Source: Aquatica leii
Taxonomy: Eukaryota > Arthropoda > Insecta > Coleoptera > Lampyridae
NCBI GenBank assembly: GCA_035610365.1
Contig: CM069432.1
Location: forward strand, 22,878,354-22,942,353
DNA length: 64,000 nt
Direction of reading: 5' to 3'
The stretch's first letter is position 1. The number at the start of each line of letters is the position of its first letter. Positions 45,601 to 57,900 of this stretch are shown piece after piece. The notes beneath the pieces are model-generated. The model did not search any database. It had not been told where the DNA came from and saw nothing but the letters and a program-made list of their open reading frames with translations. The translations under genes and the position numbers were made by a program.

Positions 45601-47030
45601 AATAACTAGGTTTTCCCTCACAGCATGCGATACAAGTATGACATGTTTAAAATTACCTTATTGGTATATAAGCAATAACGCAGTTATAATTCATTAACAT
45701 TTAAATATAATTCTGTGTATAACTTTGGTGATCTCGATATAAAAAGTCAAATAAATAACTCACCTAATATTCAGTTTCCACTTACACGTCGAAAACGTTT
45801 TCTCGTCAGTGGCCTGTAATCAATTGTGAAAAACAAATCGGATCATAATCGAGTTCACACAGAACAAAAGCTACAAAAGATAGTATTAATAAATAATTAA
45901 ATGGCATATAAAAACCCGTTGTATCGTGTACTGTAAGAAATAGTCTTAACACAAGTGACTGATAACCCATTCGATTTCTTCATTAATCATATCATTGAAC
46001 CCCAAGGTATAGAGCAATGTAAGTAGCAATTCAAGACAGGTGGCTGAATACACATTCGACTTCTAATTTTCAAATCAACATCCCCGACACAACGTTCGAC
46101 TGGACCCCGATGTTGCTTAAGTAGCAAGCCCTCACAACAGCTGATAGGCTCGGTAGATTTATTCCTTAATAGTAGTTATGCATCCCAATTGTTGATTTAA
46201 TTCCAAAATGGTAGACAACGTGGTCGGAACCGGCTGTCATATGAATATAGAAGTTACGAAAGACCCTCAATAGATTTAAGACAAAATAACTTACCCCGTG
46301 TCGAAAAGATCGTAATACCTTCTACCTCGATTTATAAATTTATGTTCATCACACGTGATGTTCTTAAAAATTTAAGAATCAATTCGAAAAATCTCGGCAC
46401 CGGACCGTTACTGTTGTTTACAGCTTCACGTTTACTTTGTCGAATGACAGTCACGAGAAAGGATCGGTAGGGGGCGTCCAAACCATAAACTAATTTCAAG
46501 TCAAAAATACATAGGCGTACGCAATGAAAATTTTGTCCGTAACACATTTTGGTGAGCTGGTGTGACTAAACTCAACTACCCTCAGACACCATTTATATTA
46601 TTAGGGGTTTCTTCTTCGCGCGTAGCAAACAGGCAAGAGCTCTCGATCGGACAAGGACAGTGAATCCATTCGAGCAGGAATTCAGAACTCGGCGACAACG
46701 GTGGTTGTTATAATGCTTGAGCCTGGTGCAACCTTCTGCTTTCTTTAGCTGATTATAATAAAGTTATTATGATTGAAAAGGGTTTCAATTAACAATTCAG
46801 AAGTGGGATAAGACTACGTGCTTAAAAGGTATTTTGTAAACGGTGATTTCAACGGGCGATACACGGCGTTGTAATTGTAATTATAATAGCGATTGTAAAT
46901 TAGCGATATTAACAGCCATTGTTCTAAAAATGTCGGAGTATAATACGTAGAGGAAAAACTCATTTTTCACAAGGTTGGCGACGAGGTGCTGAGACATTAT
47001 TGATAGTCTCAGCCGAATAGAGGCTAGTCT
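45601..47030. other. no recognised gene
   Basis: AT-rich to about 46560, then of more even composition. ORFs here (46332-46547, minus) have no recognisable content. It may include the rest of the LTR and 5' parts of the integrase-bearing element to the right. Confidence 0.35.
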
Positions 47031-47039
47031 ACGGCGGGC

Positions 47040-47720
47040 ATACCTCCGGTGCATGAAATGGTAGAGGCCATTATAGCGATTAACAAGCTGAAGAAGATAT
47101 TCATTGAGTTTGCGTATCCTCGGCGAGTGATAGGCGACAGATGATTGACATTCATTAGTAAGGCGTTTGGCAAAGCATGACGTGGAACGATTAAATCGCA
47201 CAATTGCGACAAGCGTAAAGACAGAGAGTCGGTGAGACGAGAGGCTGCCGTGCGTTGTCTGGGACCTTAATAATACAGTAACGCGAATACGCCTTTCTCT
47301 TCTGCTCATTTGATGTTCCTTCATAGTCACGGTATGATAACCGATTTGGTTAACGGTGGGCTTGCAAGCAACACTGGTGCAAACGATAGTGTATGTTTAG
47401 CGGGTCTGCGGGTTTTTCGGGTAGGACGACTGCCGCAGAGATGGCGGATACTGTCATGATAGATGGCGATACAATAATTGACCCGAAAGTAATCTCTGCA
47501 ACTCAAGTGGTAGTACAAAGTAACGATTTTGATGCTATTGCTGATGAGGTGTGGTTGAGCGCAAGGCTACAGGTGGACCGTGCAACTGCGGATATACAAA
47601 TAGCTGCAAGGCGTATGAAAGTACAATACGATAAGAAGCGTAAACGTGCTACTCATTTTAAGGTGGGCGACTTAGTGTTGTGACGGAAAGCAGCTACTAC
47701 AAAAGCTAAACTCGACGTAA
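47040..47720 (+). pseudogene. gypsy integrase remnant of a further family
   Basis: Plus-strand reading gives 'IFIEFAYPRRVIGDR' and 'LTFISKAFGKA', the second-Asp region of a gypsy integrase core. After frame breaks follows the integrase C-terminal region in 47393-47683, ending 'MKVQYDKKRKRATHFKVGDLVL'. The minus-strand ORF at 46881-47330 is the shadow of this. Confidence 0.65.
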
Positions 47721-47779
47721 ATTATAAATTGTCAAACCAGTATCTGATGATTTATGGATTTACTTCCAATACATATAAT

Positions 47780-48335
47780 CACTATTATTTCTCCATGAAT
47801 TGAGACTGTTTCGCGGGTTGCTGTCTTTATCCGTATTGTGATTGGTGTTATACTTCCATATTCTCCAACTAGATCTGGGAGCACTGTTGCTCCTGTGTCA
47901 ACCAATAATTCAACTCTTCGTCCATTGATGGTGTTCAGGGAGTTAGTTGGCGATGCAGCGTAGATGGTGATTCCGTTGGAAGTCGTACTTATGCTCCTTT
48001 AGAGCTATCTCCACTAGTTTTTTTAATGGCTCTTGCGTCGGCGTCGAACCTAGTTCTCCGCAGTTCTAACATCTAAAGCCTCGACGTACACGACTTGTTT
48101 GGTCACGTAATGCTAGTCGAAATAGTTCATCAATATTTTTCTGTCTTAATTCTTGATCCTCTACCATATTACGAAAACGATGACTACCTCGATGAGACGC
48201 CTACTTTGCTGCTTCAAACTTTAACGCATGTGTCAGCGCGACGTCGAGAGTCTGAGGTCGAGCTAGTCGTAGTGTTTGTTGTGTATCGCTGTCCTTTAAA
48301 CCATAGACAAAAGTTTCTTTTCAGCGTTCTAGAGT
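47780..48335 (-). pseudogene. gypsy gag/protease remnant, distant relative of macro-gypsy
   Basis: Minus-strand reading from 48335: 'ETFVYGLKDSDTQQTLRLAR' and 'LTHALKFEAAK' of gag, a half zinc knuckle ('NCGELG'), then the protease '[20 protein letters not shown]'. The same phrases in macro-gypsy differ at many residues, so it is a related but separate family. Broken by stops and deletions; no pol beyond protease. Confidence 0.75.
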
Positions 48336-48997
48336 TTTCTTCTACTTTAGTAAATTTTTTTTTGAAAATTCTAATATTATTCACTCGTGAAATAAAAGTA
48401 CACACATATTGCGTATTAGTCTTTATCGCGTTAAAAATAATCTCACTTTTGACACCAGTGTAACGTGAATTAAAAATCGTTATTACAAATAACAAACGAA
48501 CATTTCTATTTTTTTGTAGGTTTTGGGAATTGGATCGGGGTCTTTGGGTTATTGGCCACCAATTTTCAAATTTGCGTGACAAATAATTAAACAAAAAATA
48601 TGGTAATCAATCAGATGAGTAATTAGGTTGATTACACATGCGGTTTTATACAGATAGAACTAAAACTTTGAAATCTAAATAAACGACTTATGACAAATGT
48701 TAATTTGTAGTACTGACAGTTTTTTGTTTTATGTGAATAATGGAACGTGTTTTCTAAATTCGCACGGTAATGACGCAGAGATCACCTTTCGTGGCAACGA
48801 CTATACATAACTAGCTACTATAGATATAGTCACATAGTAATGTGTGATTCTTTGCAAATATTTAAGTGTATTTGCCACTAGCGTATACTTACACGTTTTT
48901 TCTTTTTGGCACAACAGTCCACGTTACGTTCTTATAATTTTGCATTAAAGACAACTTAATCAGTTACGTTTTTATTGTAGTACAAAAGATTAACTAA
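48336..48997. other. 3' flank of gene C, no gene seen
   Basis: AT-rich. It should include the 3' UTR of the minus-strand gene ending at 48998. No element was recognised. Confidence 0.45.
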
Positions 48998-51900
48998 CTA
49001 AAATGTATTAGTCCGATTTTCATTGTTAATCCATCTTATTGCTTCTTCGTATGTTGGCAAATCGTCTAAAACGTTTAAAAATGAGCACATAAACAATAAC
49101 ATATCAAAAACAATACCTGTACAGTATGGTGGTGGAGGAGTTTTTGCCGTATTGCTGTTACTATCGTAAATCACATGAGATTCTAATGATATTTGATCTT
49201 GATCTTGTTCGTGACTACCTACAACGAAATATTAAAATACATACGAATAACTGGTAGAAAAGTGTTTCTCTATTTCGACATGAGAATTATACAGAAAATA
49301 TTAAAATTGAATCAAAATAGAGAAAATATAGTGAAACATTCGCGAAGTTTTTGTAAATTTCGAGAACGTTCCCGTACTTTTTATCCACGTCTAGAACGTT
49401 CACGAAAAAATGTAGAGGCTTCTCGAATGTTTGCAGAAACGTATAAATGCGGTACAAACAAATCGTAGGTCAGTTATGTCCCGTAATTTGAAGACGGCAG
49501 TGTTAAGAAGATTATTCAAGTCTAAATAAATAAGTAATTAACGCGTGTGCGATAAATCTACGTTTTATAACCTTGTACGTGTTTAAATAAATAGAAATTA
49601 CCCGCGAACTTTATCTTCGTGTGATAGTGCTATACATAAACTCTAGCGTAAAATGTTTTTATTAAATATCCTTAGAATTAATTAATTCGGTTAGTTATAA
49701 ACGTATATATATTTTTAATATAAATAAATTAATAATAATCGTTACAAGTGGCGTCAGTGCGGAGTATCGAATAGAATAAACCGTTTGCAATTTTTAGTGT
49801 GAATACCATTAAGTAATTTAATATCGCTCCCGTATAAAAACATTGAATGCGTAAATAAATAAAACTTTAGTTCGCGTGCTTGTTTATAGCATTTAATCTT
49901 AGCTGCTCCATTTCGTTCAACCAGTGCCGGGCTTTATTAAAATTTAATGTTATTAAATTATTTTTTAATATTATTCGTGGTTAAATTTATGCCGCTGACG
50001 CGTTCGCAAGCAGTTAAAATGGATTTAAAACTATTTGAATATCTTGAATCAATAAAAAATGGTCAAGAATCGATTAATAGAAAAATGGAAGAAAATTCTA
50101 GTACAATGGAAGAAAATTCTAGAAAAAAGGAAGAAAAGTTTTACGAAAATTTTCAGAAAAATTAGTTGCAAATACCCAGAAAATAGAAGAAAAATTAATG
50201 GAAAATTCTAGAAGAAATCCAAGCAGATATGTCAAATTTAAAAGAAAAAATTTGCGAATCTATGAATGAGAAAATAGAAGCAATAGAGGACAAATTAGAA
50301 GATAGAATGAAACTGCTTGAAGAAAGAATAAATCGAATGAATTGTCACGGCAAAGGAAGCGTAACGAGTGAAGATTTAATAATGGACCATCGGGAAGAAA
50401 CCCTGTTAAGTTCAAAGTTGTACCTCCGAGTTTTGATGGTAAAGTTTTATGGTCAACCTACTACAAACAGTTTGAAGCCGCAGCTACAGCTAATGGATAG
50501 AGCAACAAGCACAAAGCGACGTCTTTAATAGTATCTTTACGTAGAAAAGCGCTTGGAATTTTACAGACTGTTCCTGAGCACCTGCAAAAAAATTACGAAC
50601 TCTTAACTTCACGTTTAGAAATGAGATATGGAGATGCTCATCTTCAGCAAGTGTATCAAGCTCAAATTAAAAGTCGGGTTCAGAAAGCTGCCGAAAGTCT
50701 TCAAAAGTTTATGGCTGATATCGCCAGATTAACACGGCTTGCGTATCCTACAGCACTAGATACCTTCTTGGCGCAGTTGGCTATTCAAACCTTTGTAGAC
50801 GGCTTCCGAGACAGCGTAACGCAGCAGACTCTCCAGTTAGCTCGAAGGAAGACGTTGGATAACGCATTAACTCATGCTTTGGAGTTCAAAGTAGCAAAAC
50901 AGACGTCGCACCGAGGTAGCCATAAGCTACACCTTCGCACACAGAAGAAAGCATTGAAGACATAGTGCAACGGGATCTCGGGAACAAATAGCTCGAGGAA
51001 GAGAATTGACGTGCTGGAACTGCGGAGAAGTAGGCCATGCACGACGACGTTGTACTAAGCCCAAAAGAAGACTAGAAGAGCGACCGGAAAAATAAAACAG
51101 GCGACCGAATGGGGCGAAAGTCGACCTCAACAAGCCATGCCCCGGAGATTACCATTCAAATAGCATCGCCGATGGAGCAATTGCATAGCATTTATCTCGA
51201 TGGCAAGATCAATAGAAGAAGTGTCCAGTTACTGGTTGACACGGGAGCGACGAAGATACCAGTAACAGTACAACTTTGAACGGCGACGGGCGAAGAAATA
51301 CCTACTCACGGACAAGTCAAAGTAACTATTGGTTTTGGAAATGGAGTACTTGACCATCAAGTACTGGTAGCCGACATCACGGAAGAAGTTATCCTGGAAA
51401 TAAACGTGATAAAAAAGTATGGGTTCTATTTGGATATGAAAAACGTCTTAAAGATCGACAATGAAGAAATTCCTTTTCATTCGTCAAAAAAGGCAGCAGT
51501 GCGAGTCTTATTAAGTGAAAACGTAACTCTGTCTGCCTAAAATAAAAGTGTGTTGATGGCACGCCTGGATGGAAATCTCCGGGAAGGCTACATACGCGCG
51601 ATTGAACCAATTTTAGTAGGAGTAAAAAACACGATGCTAGTTCAGTTCTTAAACATCAACTCAGAACCTGTAACGTTGAAAAAGAAGACTGTGGTAGGCC
51701 AATGAACGCCAGTATCTCAAATTGTGAAATGCGTGAAGTCTAACGAAGATACGTCGGCAAAGAAGTGTTCACATGAGCTATTAGACATTCTTACTACCAA
51801 ATGCCAAAACCTCAGCCAAGAAGTGTTCGCGCTGGAGAGTGGTTCCAAAGAAAAAACTAACGTGATGAAACATAAAATTAATACCGAAGACGCTCGGCCG

Positions 51901-54900
51901 ATACGACAACATCCACGCAGACTTCCTTTAGCAAAAAGAAAAGAAGCCAAGCAAATAATTACGAATATGGAAACAAAAGGCCTGATTAAACCTTCAAGTA
52001 GCCCATGGGCATTCCCAGTGGTACTCGTAAAGAAGAAGGATGGATCAACGTGGTTTTGCGTAGACTACAGGCAGCTAAACGACGTGACCAAAAAGAACAA
52101 CTACCCGTTACCCAGAATTGACGATACGTTAGACACCTTGTTAGAATCCCAGTAGTTTTTTACGTTAGGCTTAAAGAGTGGTTACTGGCAGGTTGAATTG
52201 GAACTCAAGGATCGTGAAAAAACAGCTTTTACGATTGGAACTGGTTTGTAGCAGTTCATCGTAATGCCCTTCGGCCTGTGTAACGCTCCTGCAACGTTCG
52301 AGCGTTTGATGGAAACCATCTTGCGAGGACTGTCTTGGAATACGTGCTTGGTTTACCTAGACGACGTAATCGTGGTTGGAAGGTCGTTTGAAGAACACTT
52401 GAACAACTTGAAAGAAGTGTTCCAGCGACTACATGGGGCTAATCTCAAACTGAGCCCAAAGAAGTGCCACGTATTTAAGAAGAAAGTGCAATACCTTGGC
52501 CACGTCGTATGTAGAGAAATAGTAAAGACCTAAATCAGAAAAAATCCGAGCAGTGCAAGCATGGCTAAGACTAATCGACAAACATCAGGTCCGAAGTTTC
52601 TTTGGGTTGTGCACATATTATAGACGATTTGTACCCGGATTTGCCAATATTGCCAAATTTTTGAGGAAATTGACCGAAGAAAAAGCAGAATTTAGTTGGA
52701 ATGAAGACTGCGAAAAAGCTTTCCATCAACTAAAACAGGCCCTAGTCACTACGCCAATTTTGAGTTATCCAAAAGAAGATGGAAAATTTGTTTTGGATAC
52801 CGACGCAAGCAATCTGGCCATAGGTGCGGTCCTTTCGCCAGAAAGGAATTATTGCGTGACTAGGAGAGAGTTGTTAACAGTCGTCAAGTCCATAGAACAT
52901 TTCTATAAATATTTGTATGGACGAAAACTTTTACTGAGAACGGACCACGCCGCTCTAAAATGGATATTGCAGTTCCGTAACCCGAAAGGACAAGTGGCAA
53001 AGTGGCTTAAGAGACTGCAAGAGTATGACTGTAACACAGAACATCGTGCCGGAAGCAGTCATCAAAACGCTGATGCCTTGTCCAGAAGACCTGGGAAGAA
53101 TCAGAGGTTTGGGCAAAAACATCAAAGCGTATTGGTCGCAGTGGGACTCTTTGATAGTAGAAGACGGTCTTTTTAAGCAATCCCTAGAGAGTGTCGAGGG
53201 CACGGGAAACAGACTACAGTTGGTAGTGCCAAAGAGTCGGGTGTCAGAAGTGTTGAAGCATCTCCACGATGGTACATCAGAAGGACACTTTGGCATTAAG
53301 AAGACATTGGGAAAAGTTCGAGAACGATTCTACTGGGTGAACTGCAAAAAGGACGTCATGAAATGGTGCCGTAAGTGCACGGTCTGCGCATCGGGAAATG
53401 GTCCAGCGAAAAGGCGCAAAGCACTGATGATGCAATAGAACGTAGGAAGCTCGTTAGAAAGAGTAGGATTGATATCGCAGGGCCGTTTCTAGAATCTGAT
53501 TCGGGAAACAAATACATCTTGGTGGGGATGGATTATTTCACGAAATGGACGGAGGCTTACGCCATACCCAATCAAGAAGCAGCTACAGTCGCAGACGTAT
53601 TAGTAAAAGAGTTTTTCTGCCGGTTTAGAGTTCCGTTCATATTACACTCCGACCAACTTTGAGTCTGGGATGTTTGAACAAGTTTTCCGATTGTTGGGAG
53701 CTAAGAAAACTAGGACGACGCCTCTTCATCCTCAATCTGATGGCATGGTTGAGCGGATGAATCGAACAATGGGAAAATATTTAGCCAAAGCAGTGTCCAA
53801 ACACCAAAGAGACTGAGATCAGTACCTGCACCTTTTCCGAATGCCATACCGATCATCCGTTCCCGAAAGCACAGGCCTAACACCATCCTGTGTGATGCTC
53901 AGTTGCGAAATTCGACTGCTATGCGACCTCCAATTTGAACGAAGACCGGAAGAAGATGTTGCTGGTAAAGATTACGTCAGCAAGCTGACCAAGAGGCTAG
54001 ACGAACTACATGAAGAAGTCCGTAAAAACACACAAATTGCCAGCGACAGGATGAAAACTAGATATCACGTTAAGACACAAAATTGTAGGTTTCAACCTGG
54101 CGACATGGTCTGATTGTATAATACCCAAAGGAAACGTGGTTTGTTGCCGAAGCTGCAAAAGCAATGGGAGGGCCCTTATAAAGTCGTGCAGCGTATTAAT
54201 GACGTTATATATCGCATCCGAAAACCACCAGAAGTAAGCCAAAAGTGCCACAATACACAAGTTCAGGTCCGAACCAAAGTAATAAGCAGCAGAACCAGGA
54301 ATCAATTTGAAAGAATGGAGTTCGAGAGTTTATGAACTTATACAGAGGTTCTGGAAAAGCTAGGTTGGGAGTTACCACCGAGGAACAACAAAACCTGTTC
54401 CAGACACAAAAAGATTACGCCATCACACATTGCGTAAGGCGAGGCTGTTGACATGTCCAGAGGGGTTGCAGTCGTATTTAAAAAGAAGTTTGAACAGCTA
54501 GATGAACTACGAAGACAGCAACCGACAGTCGAAAAGTTTTAAGACTACGTGGTGACAGATGCTTTGTTTTCTATGTGGTCACTAAGAAATACTCACGTAG
54601 CAAGCCTTTATATAAAAATCTCTAGCAAACATTATGAAATCTCAAGAGAGAAATGGAGTTCCACCATGTTAAGAAATTGGCGGTACCTAATCTTGGTTGA
54701 GGCTAAGATCAACTGAATTGGAGGACAGTTTGAAACATGTTGGAGGTCGTCTTTGAGGAACAGGCGTTCAAGTGTTGGTCTGTAGTTACCAACCAAGAAG
54801 AATATGGGGTTAGGAAAAGTCCATTGATTGTTACTTTTATGGTCAAGGAAGTTGCCGAAATGGAAAGAGCTGCCGCTATCGCTACGATCCATTCTACCGG

Positions 54901-57900
54901 TGTCACATCCAGATTCCTGTTCTGGGACAGAACAGTCTTAAGAAGGGGGCAGTGAAACATTCGCAAATTTTTTTGTAAATTTCGAGAAAGTTCCCGTACT
55001 TTTTATCCACGTCTAGAACGTTCACGAAAGAATGTAGAAGCTTCTCGAATGTTTGCAGAAACGTATAAATGCGGTACAAATTAATCTAGGTTAGTTATTT
55101 CCCGTAATTCGAAGACGGCAGTGTTAAGAAGATTATTCAAGTCTAAATAAAAAAGTGATTAACGCGTGTGCGATACATCTACGGTGTATAACCTTGTACG
55201 TGACTTTAATGTAAACAAGTGTTAGTGTTTACATAAATAGAAGCTATCCTCGGACTTTATCTTCGTGTAAGTGATAGTGCTATACATAAATTATAGTGTA
55301 AGTGTTTTTAATATCTCTCCCGTATAAAAACATTGATTGCGTAAATAAATAAAACTTTAGTTCGCGTGTTTGTTTATAGCATTTAATCTTAGCTGTTCCA
55401 TTACCTTAAACCAGTTAAAATTTTGTGTTTTTAACTTTTGTATAAATACATTATTCGTGGTTAAATTTATGCCGGTGACGCGTTCGCAAGCAGTTAGAAT
55501 GGATTCAAAACTATTTGAATTTCTTAAATCAATAAAAAATGACCAAGAATCGATGAATAGAAAAATAAAAGAAAATTCTAGTATAATGGAAAAAAATTCT
55601 AGAAAAATTCGCAGAAAATTAAAGAAAAAATAGTTAAAAATACCCAGAAAAACGAAGAAAAATTGATTGAAAATTCTAGAAGTTTGAAAGAAGAAATACG
55701 AACAAGCACAAAAAATCAAATTAAAACTGTTCAAGAAGAAACCCAAGCAGATATGTTAAATATAAAAGAATACATTTGCAAATCTATGAATGAGAAAATT
55801 GAAGTAATAGAGGACAAATTAGACGATAGAACGAAACTGCTTGAAGAAAGAATAAATCGAATGAATTGTCATGGCGAAGGAAGCGTAACGAGTGAAGATT
55901 TAATAATGGACCATCGGGAAGAAATCACTCTCAAGTTCAAAGTTGTACCTCCGAATTTTGATGGTATAGTTCCATGGACAACCTACAACAAGCAGTTTGA
56001 ACCCGCAGCTACAGCTAATGGTTAGAGCAACAAGCAGAAACCGCTTACGTGGAGAAGCGCTTGGAATTTTACAGACTGTTCCTGACCACTTGCAAGAAAA
56101 TTACGAACTCTTGATTTCACGTTTAGAAATGAGATATGGAGATGCTCAGCTTCAATAACTGTATCAAACTCAAATTAAAAGCCGGGTTCAGAAAGCTGCC
56201 GAAAGTCTTCTAGGGTTTGAGGCTGATATTGCCAGATTAACACAACTTGCGTATCCTACAGCACCAGATACCTTGTTGGAGCAGTTGGCTATTCAAACTT
56301 TTGTAGACAGCCTCCGAGACAGCGTAACGCAGCAGACTCTCCAGTTAGCTCGACCAAAGACGTTGGATGACGATTTAAATGCTTTGGAGTTCGAAGCAGT
56401 AAAACAGGCGTCGCACCGAGGTAGCCATAAGCTTCGTTGTGCTGCAGAAATACCCTCGTACACAGAAGAAAGCATTGAAGACATAGTGCGACGTGTATTT
56501 CGGAAACAAATAGCTCGAGGAAGAGAATTGACGTGCTGGAACTGCGGAGAAGTAGGCCATGTACGACGACGCTGTACTAAGCACAAAAGACGACCAGAAG
56601 AACGTCTTGAAAACTAGAACAGGTCGACCGAATGGGACGAAAGTCGACCTCAACAAGCCATGTCCCGGAGATTACCATTCAAATGGCATCGCCGATGGAG
56701 CAATTGCATAGCATTTATCTCGATGGCAAGATCAATAGAAGAAGTGTTCAGTTACTGGTTGACACGGGAGCGACGAAAACCATCATTCGTCCTGACATGT
56801 TATTCAAAAACGAAAAGACATCACCAGTAACAGTACGACTTTGAACGGCGACGGGCGAAGAAATACTTACTCACGGACAAGTCAAAGTAACCATTGGTTT
56901 GGGAAATGGAGTACTTGACCATCAAGTACTGGTAGCCAATATCACGGAGGAAGTTATCCTGAGAATGGACGTGATAAAGAAGTATGGGATCCATTTGGAT
57001 ATAAAGAACGATGTCCTGAAGATCGACAATGAAGAAATTCCTTTTCATTCGTCAGAGAAGGCAGCCGTGCGAGTCTTATTGAGTGAAAACTTGACTGTGC
57101 CTGCAAGAACTGAAAGTGTGATGATGGCACGCCTGGATGAAAATCTCCGGGAACCAATGGAAGGCGGCTTAGTTGAAAAGGGACTACTCCTTGGCAGAAC
57201 TTTAGTACGAGTAAAAAACACGATACCGGGAAGGCTACATACGCGCGATTGAACCAATTTTAGTAGGAGTAAAAAACACGATGCTAGTTCAGTTCTTAAA
57301 CATCAACTCAGATCCTGTAACGTTGAAAAAGAAGACCGTGGTAGGCCAATGTGAGATGCGTGAAGTCTAACAAAGATACGTCGGCGAAGAAGTGTCCACA
57401 ACAGCTATTGGACATTCTTACTACCACATGCCAAAACCTCAGCCAAGACCAGCTGTTAAAGTGTTGATCTAAGAGTATTAAGATGTGTTCGTGCTGGTGA
57501 GTGGTTCCAAAGGAAGAACTAACGTGGTGAAACGTAAAATTAATACCTGAGGCGCTCAGTCGATACGAAAACATCCACGCAGACTTCCTTTGGCAAAAAA
57601 GAAAAGAAGCCAAACCATTAATTACGGATATGGACACAGAAGGCCTGATTAAACCTTCAAGTAGCCCATGGTCATCCCCAGTGGTACTCGTAAAGAAGAA
57701 GAATGGATCAACGAGGTTTTGCGTAGACTACAGGCAGCTAAACGACGTGACCAAAAAAGACAACTACACGTTACCCAGAATTGACGATACGTTAGACACT
57801 CTGTCAGGATCCCAGTAGTTTTCTACGTTAGACTTAAAGAGTGGTTACTGGCAGGTAGAATTGGAACCCAAGCATCCTGAAAAAACAGCTTTTACTATTG

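Noticed and set aside
46881..47330. A 149-aa minus-strand Arg-rich ORF
   Set aside because: The opposite strand reads as a decayed gypsy integrase core ('YPRRVIGDR'), so this ORF is an antisense shadow.
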